The notes: a model not told the origin generated them from the sequence alone. A stretch of 64,000 nt of DNA from Limnoperna fortunei (GCA_944474755.1 OX104120.1:45612067-45676066), one strand, 5' to 3'; shown: positions 22,941 to 35,779, numbered from the stretch's first letter. Translations and numbers: made by a program.

Positions 22941-23846
22941 TACGAAAGCCCATTAGGCTCATTTTGGTAGAGTAAACAAAAATTTTTTCGAGTAATAACG
23001 CGTAACTTTCGCGTAATGACGCGAAGCTGTCGCGTAATAACGCGAAACTATCGCGTAATTATGCGAAACTATCGCGTAATAACGCGAAACTTTCTTTATA
23101 TAATTAGGCTCATTTTGGTAGACTAAACAAATTTTTTTTTTCGCGTAATAACGCGTAACTTTCCCGTAATAACGCGACGCTGTCGCGTAATAACGCGAAA
23201 CTATCGCGTAATAACGCACGCGAAGCTATCGCGTAATAATGCGAAACTATCGGGTAATAACGCGAAAAATATCGTAATAACGCGAAACTTTCACGTTATT
23301 ACGCGAAAAATTCTTTATATAATATGTTGCGCAGAACTTTTTCTTCACAATGCGTAACTACATGTATATCTTAAAAGTTAGATAGGTATCTACGTTTTTG
23401 TTTTATAAAATGAAGTATGAAACCGAAAATCTTATACAGCTCTATTTTGAGGTTGGACTTGCAAACAATGAGATTTTAAGTTTTCTAGCAATTTTGAATA
23501 GAATCATAATAAGCAATTCAACACTAAAAAGACATTGAAAAAATTACGATTGACGAAAAGAAAAGATTACTCTGATGTTTGTGATGTTGCTTTGTTTATT
23601 TTAAACCTTTTCTCAAATCATTTTGTCCTTTACTTCATCTGACGAATGCTTAAAAAAAATGTATAAAAAATCCTTTTCCTTTTCCATTTTGTTAAAAATG
23701 ATTGAAAATAAATATAAACATTCATTATATAGTATGTTTTCGCGATATAACGCGATAAGTTTCGCGTTATTTTGCGATAATTTTCGCGTTATTACGCGAA
23801 AAAAAGTTTTTTTAGTCTACCAAAATGAGCCTAATGGGCTTTCGTA
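22941..23846. mobile_element. Fold-back-like element with inward CGCG arrays
   Basis: Ends TACGAAAGCCCATTAGGCTC (left) and its inverse (right), flanked by GTTTAA at 22935-22940 and 23847-23852. Inside each end lies an array of a 21-bp unit (CGCGTAATAACGCGAAACTAT) in opposite orientation, so the inverted ends are themselves tandem repeats, as in Drosophila FB elements. A second partial copy of the end motif sits at about 23104. The minus frame 22959-23219 (RYYAIVS heptapeptides) is just the array read in frame. No transposase. Confidence 0.85.
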
Positions 23847-23852
23847 GTTTAA

Positions 23853-24668
23853 CATTACAATTACAGTATTAATTGTTTGCTAAACGGTGTTACAAGTCAA
23901 GTTTACTTTTCGTTCCGTAATTTACGTTTTTTTAAGTTTCCGACACATTTTCAGTCTTCACCATTTGACATTTCTCCAAACATTTGTTTCTCTTAGACAA
24001 AATACACATTTCCAGGGTTGTGCGTATTAAGTGTAATACGGCTTCGTCAAAGCGGGGGGGGGGGATCATTTGTATCTTAGACACATAGTAAGTGCGCGGG
24101 GACACTACGTGACTTAATTATTTAATTTGATTTGTTTTCCTTTTTGTATTTTTTTCTTCTTTATTATTTTTTTTGTGGGTGAGGGGGCAAGGGATAATCA
24201 AAGAAAACCAGTTTTTACAACCTGTTTAACACGATGTATGTCAAAGTTATTTCAACTCGACAATTTCCCCGTTTTGCCAACTTTCTGAAAAGTTAAAAAA
24301 AGTGTCAAATAGTACAAACACAAAAATGTGGTTGAATGTGAGTTATTCATTCAGAGTGAATATTAAGATAGATATGTTTCACCTAAAAATAGCTCTCTGT
24401 GTCAAAACTAAAAGCAGGTGTTAACGCTCTGAACAATTACGGTAAAAGAACGCATAAATTTGGAGATTTTCAAGGCGACGTCTGCTGTCATTCTTGACAG
24501 CTGAAGTGGTGGCATTAATCTTGTTTTTCATTGTCCGTCGGTCAGTGAACAATATTTACAAAAACCTTTTCCGGTGGCCTTTGTGTAAAAGTTGTACTTC
24601 CACGCAACATTTAAAATCTAATAAATTGAGATTAACATGATAAATTTGTGCCAAGACGCGTTTTTTTT
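23853..24668. other. No gene seen
   Basis: Non-coding, with a run of about 11 G at 24053-24063. Confidence 0.5.
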
Positions 24669-24870
24669 AACACTGATATTGTGAGTTAGAGTCGCACTGC
24701 GGGCAGGGTGTGCTCGACTTCAATGGTAATTTACAAGGATTGCTAGGTTTCCTCCCGAAGGTCGCGGGTTTTGTCCGGCTTCCTCCCCAATACAAACTAG
24801 ATCAATGATATATAGCCGAAAATTTGCTGAAAGTAGCGTTAAACATCATTTTAAAAAAACAAAAAACACA
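24669..24870 (+). mobile_element. tRNA-derived SINE lacking its 5' end
   Basis: Starts in the box B region (GAGTTAGAGTCGCACTGCGG), continues through CTTCCTCCCCAATACAAACT to a tail of A-rich repeats. Confidence 0.75.
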
Positions 24871-24999
24871 GTGATATATTTGATAAAATCTTCGTTTTAG
24901 CATCCCACTCATTCTGTATGTATTTGGGTTAGTATAATAATACTTTGATGTAGATTTCTTTACCTTAGATTTAAAAAAAAAATATTTTTATTAAGATTG

Positions 25000-25262
25000 G
25001 CCTCCTTCTCCGAGTGTTTTAGGTAGTTATTCAACTAATGATCACGTACCTCTCAACACTAAGGTTGCGTGTTCGACTCTTACTGCGGGCGGGGTGTGCT
25101 TGACTCCATTCTTAATTAGAGTATCAAGGAGTGTCATTTGTCCTTTCGAAAGTCGGGTTTTTTTCCGGGTCCCCCGACATCCTTACCCAAAAATAGACTG
25201 GACGCTATGATATAGCTGAAAAATTGCTGAGAGAGGCTTTAAACATAATTCAATCAAACTAA
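25000..25262 (+). mobile_element. tRNA-derived SINE, near full length
   Basis: Head with GATCACGTACCTCTCAACAC, box B-like GTTCGACTCTTACTGCGGG, core AGACTGGACGCTATGATATA and tail. More diverged than 38569-38823. Confidence 0.75.
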
Positions 25263-28200
25263 CATTTGTTCAGAGGAAGAAAAAGTGATATTTTAACTCG
25301 GTAAAACAGCATATTCCTCGATTCTAAACAAGTTTTGTGTGCGTGTTGCATATTGCAATAATACTAGTATACAATTTAAACCGTTGAATGAGATTAAAAC
25401 ATGTTTTTATCTTATTTCAATTCGATCTTAGATTAACCGTACTGCATATGAAAGTACCCCTGACTGGCTGTTTCCAAAATAGAAATTCGATCAACTCATA
25501 TGAAAGGTTTGAGAAACAAATCTATATTTAGAAGTAGTTAAGTCTTCCAACTCCTTTACAGTTAAATCATGTGACATGTTTGTACCTATGCAATCTTTTA
25601 AATTATACAATAATAATAATAAAATGAGAACATGTTAAACATTGTTTTTTCCCAGTTAATATATACACTTTAAATAAAAAAATAATTAATTTTTAAATGT
25701 GAACTATACTGGGAGGGTTGCCATGGTAAGGAAGGTCGTCTAGTTGTCAGGTCATGATATGGAAAGTCTGACCGAGGACGGTGAATAATGTGTTGTTATA
25801 GTTTCACGATTCTTGCACGATTAAGACCCTTTATTAGAATATGAAAAATAGTAGACTCTGACATTGTTACCGCTACATTTCAAGGCAAACATTCAATCAC
25901 CATTCTATTAATTAACTACACGATGACGTTGTGTGATGGTAACCACATTTTCAGAAACATTCGCGATATTTTAATAATGCAAACCACCAGGCGTATTAAA
26001 AGTAAACCGTGTATAAACAACTTCATAGTTTTGTAATTTTGGCTTAGATAGCGTCAAACCTACTTATTTGTGGTTTTTTTTGTTCGTTAAAGACTCTTCA
26101 TAAATGTATGAGGAAAATCTTCTTCCACGACTAACACAGGGCTGACTAAAATAGGAAAAAGAAGATATAATTTCCTTACTTATATGTTAGAGTAAAATAA
26201 GAAAAGTTTGTAGCTTCTGTGGACTTCCACCCTGCATCCGCTCTCATGGTGCTGAAGGGGACACAGCGGTCCCCACATCCCTCGCCGTGAGGAAGAGCAC
26301 CCCAATCTGAAATCGTGACTCCGGCCCTGCAACACTACTACTTTATACAGTACTAACTTCATGGTAACTTCAGGCTGACCGAGTTGTAAAAACATACCCA
26401 ACTATATCGGTCATAATTAGGTTAGATAACTCTGTTTACACTCGATAATTGGTTCCCGAATTTACCTTTGACTGGTCCCAGATAATTACAGGGAGATAGC
26501 AAAATAGTAGAGGGTGACACTGACATTTCTGTTTCCTTAGTATGTAAAAGAAAACATTTTAAATTACAATTTTATGGCTTTTATTTAATTTGGTGAGCAT
26601 GTAGTTATGACCACAATTATTGTTAATGCAAACAAAAATGTTGATTGGAAGAATGTCCCTGTCAAAACAATTTCAAAATTATTTCTGTAAGAGAAAGGTT
26701 GTGAATAAATTTTAAGAAAATTTTTGTTTTGTCAAGAAAGAATAATTAAGATAACCTACTTAGAAGAGAAGAAATTCATTTGTTATTTAATTTTTGTTGT
26801 TTTTAATTTTGAGTTTGATTCTTTCTATATTATTTCTATTATTAAGTAAATTATACTCATATTTATTTTCATATCTTTATTTGTTATTTCTAACTTGCAA
26901 ATAGAGTGCAATTGATCTGATCAAATGGCATTTGTGGACAAAGTACATATACTTCATATAACTATTACTTATACATTGAATTTCGTCAATATTATCTCAA
27001 ATCAGAGTTGAAAAAATAATAGTGAAATGATTAATTTACACGATACACATACATGTATCTATGCACAATATGATGTCTACTTTAAATTAAAAATGTATTG
27101 TCTCAGTTTCTGATTTATCTTGTATCCTTCAGATGAATGGTACTACCTTTATTACCCTTGTACTGGCCTCAAAGGTATCTACCTGTTAACTCCTGGCTTT
27201 CATACCCCTGCTGATACAGGATGTTATTTGTATTGTATATTATATACAAAATAACAAAAGGAACATTATTATGACAAATCACTAGTTTTATGATCCAAAA
27301 GTATTATATAACAAAACCCGTATATTTATATATTTTGAATTTTACCGCCAAAACCACATCCGGTATCGCCATTTTTCTCGAAGTCATGTACAACTGAAAA
27401 ATTGGTCATTTTTAAATAAATTTGGAAGTGACTTACCGAATTCAATATCTCATTTGGTTGATAAAATCTTAAAGTTCCATATTTCAACATAATCAGATGG
27501 GCAGCACATTTTTATATATTAAGCAAAAAATTATTATGTTATTCTTGAACAAAGTGGGGTAGGTTGATTAAATTTTGACATTTTTCAACAGTATCAATAT
27601 AAAATTTTTCGGTAAAAATATCAATTTTTCAAATAAAATTGGAAGGGGTGTGCTCAATTCAATATCTATTTAAAATGGACTCAAAATATTGGTAATTGAT
27701 CATACTTTTACGAGATATAAGCACATTTTTTTGTTATCGATTAACTTTAATACAAATTGCAGAAATATATGACACGCCCGTGCATTTCTATTATAACTGG
27801 ACATCGCCATACTACGATCATAGCACAGGTGACCAAAGTCACGTGATGACCGATATAGTTGGACATGACACAGTTCTAAAGGTTCATATAATTATTCACA
27901 TGTTAAACTTCCACTTTGACTGATGAAGATGTCAAAAAATCCTTTTTTATAAATAAAAAACAGCCATAATGTCCATCAGAGTTATTTCGAACCAGTAGAC
28001 AGTTATTTTTTACCCCATATTATTTATGTCATTTCTAAAGCGTAATAACTATATTTCAAGGCTTCATGTCATAAAGCGAAGTAAGGACAAAGTAACGATA
28101 TCTCGAAACTGTTTTGTACCAAGTGTAGTGCAGCAGTGTTATTTCGAGCAGGTACCAGTGCATCGTACTTTCACGCCACCGTAAAGTTTTTTTTATTATG

Positions 28201-28288
28201 TTTAATTCAAGTGTGATAGATAATTATTATAAAATTGCTGCATTTAAACGAAAATGACGTTTTATGGAGCACGGTAGATAATAATATT
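25263..28288. other. 3-kb gene-free stretch
   Basis: AT-rich sequence without recognisable coding. A GC-richer island at about 26208-26335 (plus strand CATCCCTCGCCGTGAGGAAG) stands out in composition; the minus frame over it (26180-26401) shows no known domain. Sequence at 28255-28288 resembles one arm of the palindrome at 49107-49247 and forms the insertion target of the next element. Confidence 0.5.
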
Positions 28289-29056
28289 AGGTAACTTCCC
28301 ACTTGGTCTACTCCCATTTGGTCTATTCCCATTTGGTCTACTATTTGCCCATTCCCATTTGGTCTACTCCCATTTTGTCTACTCTTGAAAATTTATAATT
28401 CCCATTTCGTCTACTCAATAAAATATAACTAGGTTTAAACTTGGTTGTTACATAAAATTATGGTGTATTAGAGTTTGTGTATTTTTTATATGTTTATTTT
28501 GCATTTCACGAATGTATGTATTGCAAAAACAATTCAATTGCTAAATAAACATTTATATTTATTGTTGTTGTACCAATAATAATGTATGATGAGAAGTCAA
28601 CTAAATAATGAAAAACTAGAAAAAGTTTACATTTAATAACAATCAAATATAATTCCATATAACATAAAAAAAACCTCAGGTTTGTCTAAAAACATAAATA
28701 TCATTGTTTTATCGATGATCCATGCTTATGTTGTTGCCGAAGCCAATTGGCTGAACATAAATGTGTCCAAGCAACAAAATTATATCAGACAAGGATCAAA
28801 GTATCAAAAGTTGTTAATCACAGTATAAACAAACAACTTGCAACTTAATCATTTTCATTGTTAATGTAACAATTCCATAATACTAATTAGTAAACAATAA
28901 TAATTTATTCATATGCACACATTCTATTTAATTCATTCATTCTTTATTTCCTCTTAATAGAGATTCAGGTAATGAATACAATACATATTATAATAGTAGA
29001 CAAAATACAAACTATATCGCATAATATACATTTTTGTCAAGGAAAAAAAACCCAAC

Positions 29057-29058
<2 letters not shown>

Positions 29059-29107
<49 letters not shown>

Positions 29108-29228
29108 ATTAATTAATTAATTAATTAATTAATTAATTAATTAATTAATTAATTAATTAATTAATTAATTAATTAATTAATTAATTAATTAATTAATTAA
29201 TTAATTAATTAATTAATTAATTAATTAA
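29059..29228. repeat. (AAAT)n then (AATT)n microsatellite
   Basis: About 12 AAAT units grade into about 30 AATT units. It sits at the 3' end of the LINE and is probably its simple-sequence tail, later expanded. Confidence 0.95.
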
Positions 29229-29279
29229 CAGATGAATAATTAAAACTGGACATGGACATATAGCGTGAATTAGATTATC

Positions 29280-31325
29280 TTATCGGATGTTTCTACGATA
29301 TTTAGCCACACATTGGGCTACATGAGCATGACACAATTTTGTAAAGTTTATCAATTGGTCATCATTCAGTGTTGTGTTTGGTTCCCTCCCCAATAACACT
29401 TGAAATTGTTCCTCGTGATCATAACTGTCTAGTTCAATAAACAATTCGTGCGGATAATTGTCAATAACTATATCCCACCAAACATCCCGGAGGATCCAAG
29501 TTGACGGACAATTTAGACATGCATGAATATAGACATCTTCAAATGATCGATTGCAATACGCACATACGCCATTGGAAGAATATGGTATTTCGGCCCAAAC
29601 TTTTGTTATAAGGTAAGATCGTCTTATTTCCGTAAAAGTTAGTGAGTGTTTCCAGAAGTGTGCCAACTGGACACTATGGTGCAAGTTTCTAAATCTGGAA
29701 AAATCATTGTCATTGGTTATTCGACTATGCCAATCGGAAGTGTGTTTTTCAAAAATTGCATTGTTTACAATTTTTCTCCACGCATCTTTTTCAGGAAAAT
29801 AACCATCTAACATATAGTCCAAGATATATCTAGAGAGTCCATATTTAAAGAGAATATCTATTATGTCTGGAATGAAACCATAGTGTTGACGTCTTTTGTC
29901 TACCATAAACGAGAAAAGTCTTATAACGAAAATCTTTTTAGACAGATAGGTTTCGTTCATAACACACAGTTTATTTAGGAATAACAACTTCTTTTTATCA
30001 ATATAAGCGTCAATAGGATGCAGTCCAAGTACACTCTGACAAATATCGGATCTAGTTAGCGTTTTAAGGTTCAAAATATGTTTTATAATGAAGTGTTGAA
30101 ATTTGTTTAATGTCAACCAATCAGATGATTTCAAGTTAGTCCACATTTAACAACCATATAGGGCAGTTGGCAGGACAACGGTCTTATAAAGTTTAACAAA
30201 TATTGACGGGTTTGTAAATTGCGAGGAGATTCCGTTCAGTGCGAAGTATGCATTTCTTCCTTTTCTGCACGCATTCACAGTTCTATCGATCGACTTCAAT
30301 TTAGAGTTTATCTCAATTCCAAGATGACAGTAAGTTTCTGCTTTTGGAATAAGTTCATCACCGATATACCATAAATAATTTATATTACAGTCTCTTGAAT
30401 TTGCAGCAAATTGCAGAATACAAGATTTGTCCGCGTTAAAACAAAACCGCCACTTGTTAGAAAAATTTACACAAATATCAAGCATTTTTTGTAATTGACG
30501 TGGAGATGTGCTAACACACGCTATATCATCAGCCAAGGAAGGAGCACAAGAAGTTATATTGAAAATACCAGTGTTTCTATTCGCTTTTTCAAGACTAACA
30601 ATTAGGTCGTTTATAAAAATAAGATATAGCAAACCTGACAATACGCCGCCTTGGCGAACTCCCTCTTCAACAGTAAAATACATAGATTGACTCTGATTGA
30701 CTATTACAGCACTTTTAGTATCAGTATAACATTTATTTATTAAGTTCCAAATATTCCCTGTTATTCCTAATCTATACAATTTAACCATTAAACCCTTTCT
30801 CCATACGGTGTCAAATGCCTTACGGCTATCTAAGAAAGCTACAAACACATTGCTACATAGCTCTAAATTATGATAAATCGTTTCGTTAAGGTTAAAAGAA
30901 GCATTTACACAACCAAGATATCTCTGAAATCCCTGCTGTTGTTTGTTGGGAAAATGACAAGGGTCTAAAACATAGGACGAAAGTCTAGATTTAATAACAT
31001 GTTCAAACAATTTTAGCATGCAAGGAAGAAGACTAATAGGACGATAACTGTCCGGTGACACTTTTGGTTTATTGTTCCCTTTATATATTGGCACTATTAG
31101 ACCTAGTTTCCAACTTGCAGGAATTTGTCCTTTATAAATTATGAAGTTAAATATCTTTGTAACACATCTAACAACAGTTTGGCCTCCATATAACAAATGT
31201 TCATATTGTAGTTTATCGTGACCACTTGCTTTTCGTCGTTTTAAAGTTTTATATGTTTCAAGAATTTCCTGTTCAGTAATATCGCCTCCAGGAAGTTTTC
31301 TATCATTATTTGGAATACTATCCAA
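29280..31325 (-). pseudogene. LINE reverse transcriptase frame with one nonsense codon
   Basis: The frame copies LINE RNA at the target site. 30147-31325 holds the RT: KLGLIVPIYKGNNKP, SYRPISLLPCMLK, AFLDSRKAFDTVW, GVRQGGVLSGLLYLIFINDL and the catalytic LADDIACVS (ADD kept; the usual preceding aromatic is Leu). 29280-30146 is the C-terminal part with a C-x2-C-x9-H-x1-C-x2-C cluster (CAYCNRSF ... CLNC). The two halves are in the same frame and separated by a single TAA at 30147-30149, directly after ALYGC, where related LINEs usually have Glu (GAA), so one base change explains it. The frame continues upstream of 31325 to about 31415. Jockey/CR1-like group by overall layout; the exact clade is not assigned. 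Confidence 0.85.
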
Positions 31326-31628
31326 TAATTCACTATAGATGTCATCAATGTACTTTTTATGATGTTCATCAAAGCGCTTTATCTTTTTTGAAATACCAAT
31401 GTTATACTCCCTTCATATTTAAAACATTTAATAATTAAAAAAAATAACTATAAATTTTAAGGAAAAAAAATTGCATTAAACTTAGTTTCTCATATAAAAT
31501 TCATAGAGTAGACAAAATGGGACACTATAATTTTTTAGAGTAGACAAAATGGGAATAGACCAAATGGGAGTAGACCAAATGGGAGTAGACTAACTGGGAG
31601 TAGACCAAGTGGGAATGAACCTAATATT

Positions 31629-31985
31629 AAACGAGGGTGGTGCCTATTGACGCATTTTATAGATGCTGCTTTGTAAAGGGGGTCAGCCCGCCCCACCCCG
31701 GACTATCCTCCACTGAATGATGACCTTCTTATTTTTCCTTTCCAAATCAGTGTACTAATAAATAGGAGATTGACGTTAAACTTTAAAAGCTTAACAAGTT
31801 CATCTACCTCTTAAATATTTACGACAGATTTTGAAGCCTTTTATGTTTTAACAATATATCAATTGTAATAAAGATAAAACACGTGTTCAGGATTATCAAA
31901 GGCTGAGAAAACAAATATTTTTCCCAAAATATAAATCAATAAATAATGTATGCGAATATCATGTATTATTTAAAACAAGTGTGGA
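31629..31985. other. No gene seen
   Basis: Right flank of the fold-back element, non-coding. Confidence 0.5.
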
Positions 31986-31989
31986 TAGC

Positions 31990-32760
31990 ATCGCTCAGGC
32001 AATACTCCCCTACCGGAAAATATAATTTTCCATGTCCAAGGGCCATAATTTTGTATTAAAAAAATCATTCGACTGGAACAATATTTTAACTTGATCTGTA
32101 ACTAATCATGCTTGACTCATATACTAAATATCAGCTCAATATTTGCAAGCGTTTAGAAAAAAGTCTGATAAAATGTTATTTTGTAGAAATTTTCTGTCCA
32201 AGGGAAATAATTTTTTTTTTAAATCATTGGACCGGAACAATATTCGTTCTGTTTGTTTGTTCGATGGTGTTTAACGCCACTTTCAGCAATTTTTCAGCTA
32301 TATCATGGCGTCCAGTTTTTATTGGGGGAGGAAGCCGGAGTACCCGGAGAAAACCCCCGACCTGAACAATATTCGAACTTGATCTGTAACTCATCAGGTT
32401 GACTCACATACCAAATATCAGCTCAATATCTGCAAGCGTTTAGAAAAAAGTCTGGAAAACTGTTATTTTTTACACATTTTCAAGTCCAAAGGCGATAATT
32501 TCGTCAAAAATTTGACTGAAACGATATTCGAACTTGATCTGTAACACATCATGGATGACTCACATACCTAATATCAGCTCAATATCTGCAAGCGTTTAGA
32601 TTAAAAAGTCCTCCAAGGGCCATACTTTCGTCCAAAATTATTGAACTGGAACGATATTCAAACTTGATTTGTAACTCCACGTGCTTGAATTAAATATTAT
32701 ATATCAGCTACAGAAGTTTGAAAAAAGTCCGGAAAACTGTTATTTTTACACATTTTTATA
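31990..32760. repeat. Degenerate tandem array, units of about 150 bp
   Basis: About four diverged units, each with ATTCGAACTTGATCTGTAAC, ATATCAGCTCAATATCTGCA and AGCGTTTAGAAAAAAGTC. A SINE fragment interrupts the first unit. Confidence 0.85.
32247..32363 (-). mobile_element. 5'-truncated SINE with 12-bp target duplication
   Basis: 117 bp of SINE 3' part: minus strand from CAGGTCGGGGGTTTTCTCCG to a CAAA tail. Flanked by GAACAATATTCG at 32235-32246 and 32364-32375. Confidence 0.9.
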
Positions 32761-32763
32761 CAT

Positions 32764-34414
32764 TCCAATCATCCTAGAATATAATTGGATACTATGATCT
32801 TTCAACAAACCCGACACAATACCATAGTGACAATACAGTGACTGACCTCCAGTCGACTTTCATTACATGCACCTTCGTTATGGGAAACCAATCACCAATC
32901 AAGGCAAGCACCTTTAAGAAAAGATTTTTCATATTTAAAATATTGATATTTAAATATTTAAATATAGGGACAGTCGTTAAATCGTCAACGGGTGTCCATT
33001 TATCCTTAACTTCGATAAGGCGATTTACAGATTCCGCGCAATACTTGCGACAAAGCATTTCCCATGTCGTTAGTTTTTCTTCTTTATAATATATAACACA
33101 GTCGACAAGAAAAAAATTCTGTCTTTTATTCATCATATGAGCATACCATATTGTTGTTCTTATATACTTTCGGCTGTGATAAAAGAGCAAACTCTTTCAC
33201 ACGAATTTTTTTTCAGTTTTTCGCGAGTGGACAAAATTACCCAGTATTCCAAATCTACTGTTTCAAATTTTGGTACACGGCTTTTGTTTACAGACGTTTC
33301 CTGATTTTTCTTCTTTTTTCTTCTCCTTTAATTTGTCTTAAATGATTCTAACTTGTATGTTCTAATTTGAATAAATGTTATTGAAAAAAAGTCTCATTTT
33401 ATTTAGGCAGCCTTCGCGGCGAGAATAAATAAACTCTATATTGTATCGACTACAATCCCGCAACGCTAAAATACATTTTATACCAATGAAAAAATGAAAA
33501 CGTGCACTTTTAGACGATTTCTGTTTGAAATGTTTGGCGCATATTGTAGTGATAAATTGACGTCACAAACCAATATAGTCTTGAACAAAAAAAAATTTAC
33601 GAAATATCGTTAGAAGTGAGGACGATGGTACCAGGAGACTTTTTTCTGTCATTAACTAAATAAAGCAAATTATTTTTTCAGCTTTTTTTGAATGACTCCA
33701 GATTAAAATAAATATTGCTCACTGGACGTTAAGCAACAGCCAATCTATTTATATCCATTGTCCGGTTGTTTTTGTTATTTATTTTGTGTAAATTTTTTAA
33801 CATTTATTAGCAAAATGGGTCATAAAGGTACATGTACATTTGTGACGTCAGACGGAGAGAACGAAAGACAACACAAATATGCTTTATGTCAATTTTATTA
33901 CTTCCAAAGTAATAAATATATACTATATAATATATACACAATTATAAAAACAATATATACAATTATATAAATGGTATGAATATTTACAACCCAATAAGCA
34001 CAAAAATGTTGCTAATTAGCATAATGTATTATAAACAAAAGCACAATACGTCCGAATTATCAATAAGCTAGTTTGTAATTCAGTTTGATTTTTATTTCAG
34101 AATTGTTTATCTTGTTCAGATTGTTTCGCCTTAACAATTGTTCCTTGTTCAGTCTTCGTTTTCTTTTATCCTGTTTCGTTTCTTGCATAGTTCAGTTCCG
34201 GGTCTGTTTCGTTTATTCAGAATTCGCGAAGACTGTATCGATTCGAGAACACTTTTTTGTTCCCAGCTGACCTAAGCGACTGCTCAGTTATTTCAGAATT
34301 CCCGAAGTCTGTTTCCTTTCTTGTTCATGCAGTTTCGTTTCCGTAGACTCTTTCGTTCAAGTGTGACTTGAGCACCTGCGTTGAAGTCTTGTAGAATTGA
34401 TTCACTAGTGTTCA
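32764..34414. other. Gene-free stretch with one unexplained frame
   Basis: A 132-codon minus frame at 32792-33190 has protein-like composition (LTTWEMLCRKYCAESVNRLI) but no domain I recognise and no intron signals; it may be a gene relic. From about 34085 the plus strand becomes rich in TTGTTCAGTCTGTTTC-like words that also lie beside copies 2 and 3 of the paralogue array. Confidence 0.4.
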
Positions 34415-35075
34415 CTAGAGCAGTCTGTACAGTCCGTAACCTGCTAAAGCTCCAAGGATGGTACCGGTGATGATGATTATAGAAAACAACAATCCGTGCC
34501 ATACTGTCAGAGGCGTCATTTTTCTGTGTCTGGTCATCAAAGGTAGTGTCTACAATTATGATATACAATTAAAGTAGACATAAAACATCATAAAAAGTAC
34601 ATACAATTATACGATGGCATAGAAATATAAAGTTATGATGAAATGTGTTTGAATTAAAAATTAGAAAGACTGATTTTTTGTGGTAAAGATGCGCCTTATT
34701 GTTCATCTTGTCGCTATTCATTTATTAATTTTAGGTAAAACGTATACTTACAGTTTCTTCGTAATCAGGAGTGTTGTCAAAATATCTGAAACTACCGGCG
34801 GGAAGATTAAACACGGGTCTTTCTACATTTGGAACAACAATAGGTAAATTGTTTATCTTATTGTTCTCTTTAAAACCTGCTATGGTTACACAAGTGTTTT
34901 CCTTCTTCGGTTGCCATGGCAAGTCTTGCTCAGCAGACGACTGTTGTAAGTCTCGTGCTGCAAGAACATTACTCATCTTTATTTTGATTTCTTGCAAGTA
35001 GAACAGCGGATTTGATATCATATTGACACCGTTCTTTTTCTGGCTGTTGAAATTTGAGACAATATGTTGATTCAT
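34415..35075 (-). CDS. Tail-anchored membrane protein, array copy 1
   Basis: Two coding exons: 34752-35075 (ATG at 35073-35075) and 34415-34549 (stop TAG), with a 202-bp GTAAGT...AG intron in phase 0; 152 residues. A TTTCAG just before the ATG suggests a further 5' UTR exon. The N-terminal about 125 residues look soluble, with ARDLQQSSAEQDLPWQPK and FRYFDNTPDYEE conserved among copies. The last exon encodes TLPLMTR and then one hydrophobic helix (about 127-149) with GTILGALAGYG, a Gly-zipper-like pattern, and only three residues after it. This is tail-anchor topology: N-terminus in the cytosol, helix in ER, mitochondrial outer or other membrane (inference). No enzyme motif. Family unknown to me. 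Confidence 0.75.
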
Positions 35076-35422
35076 TCTGAAATATATGATATATGATTAA
35101 ATATATTTTTTTAATTATGTAATAAATGTCAATAAAATATATTACCAACATAGAAATCTAAAAGAAAATTGAAGGTTTATCTATCTACAATGCCGTAGCT
35201 CCTTTGACGATTTTCCATCGAGGCGGAGCTACATGTACAAAGAGGTCCCATTTACTCGTAATGGAACTCATTATTGTATCTGAGACTTATCGTTCATTCA
35301 GAAGGAGATATAATAATATATTTACCGTTGTAGAATAGAGAGTTTTTGTTTTCTACGAAAATAGCATAATTTTTTAAAAGTTCTCACCTTCAAAGGGTTT
35401 TAGTTTAATGGTGTAGTTTTTG

Positions 35423-35430
35423 CCTTTTAT
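35423..35430 (-). promoter_or_regulatory. TATA-like box of copy 1
   Basis: ATAAAAGG on the minus strand, about 350 bp upstream of the ATG. Equivalent words lie upstream of the other three copies, which is the main support. Confidence 0.45.
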
Positions 35431-35779
35431 CGGTTGTTCCGACTGACGTTTGCTTCTGTTGGTCAAATAAGACCATTATATATCTACATACATGTACAAG
35501 TGTGACAGTACGTAGAGCAGAACTTTGAGTAATTTATACTAATCTTGTGAGTAATTATCCTCTCCTAAAGGACTAATTAATAAATAACTAGAGTTATTTA
35601 ATGAATTTATAAGATTTAATTACTCTCAGTTTAATCTAATTGTATTTAATTTGAATTATGAATAATTAATTTATCAATTTATAGAAAACCCAACACAAAT
35701 TTGTAATCGGTAGGTAAAGAAAGGTAAATATACACTGGTTAAAAAATCACTGTGGAAAAATGCGATCTGCTAAAATAAT
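35431..35779. other. Upstream region of copy 1
   Basis: Contains GAGTAAT motifs (about 35527 and 35549); GAGTAATCAAGAAAA occurs at comparable places upstream of copies 2 and 3. No gene. Confidence 0.4.

Larger units (their letters stand above)
29051..31458 (-). mobile_element. 5'-truncated non-LTR retrotransposon (LINE)
   Basis: Bounded by AAGGAAAAAAAA at 29039-29050 and 31459-31470, a plausible 12-bp target duplication although of low complexity. Reads on the minus strand: partial RT frame, C-terminal domain, then a tail of AATT/AAAT microsatellite. The endonuclease half is missing. Confidence 0.8.
28289..31622. mobile_element. Fold-back-like element split by a LINE
   Basis: Ends AGGTAACTTCCCACTTGGTC (left) and its near inverse (right, ending GGGAATGAACCT), flanked by AATATT at 28283-28288 and 31623-31628. 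Each end carries a short array of a CCCATTTGGTCTACT unit, in opposite orientation at the two sides. Without the nested LINE and its target duplication the element would be about 914 bp, close to the 906 bp of the element at 22941. Confidence 0.85.

Noticed and set aside
22974..23310. CGCG repeats as a CRISPR array
   Set aside because: No unique spacers; units are contiguous 21-mers inside a fold-back element of a eukaryotic genome.
26180..26401. GC-richer 73-codon minus frame as a gene
   Set aside because: No domain, no splice signals, composition island only about 130 bp long.
29059..29228. AATT run as an assembly artefact
   Set aside because: It grades from AAAT to AATT and sits exactly at the LINE 3' end, so it is better explained as an expanded tail.
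32792..33190. 132-codon minus frame as a firm gene
   Set aside because: Protein-like composition but no recognised domain, no ATG-supported start and no exon partners; kept only as a note.
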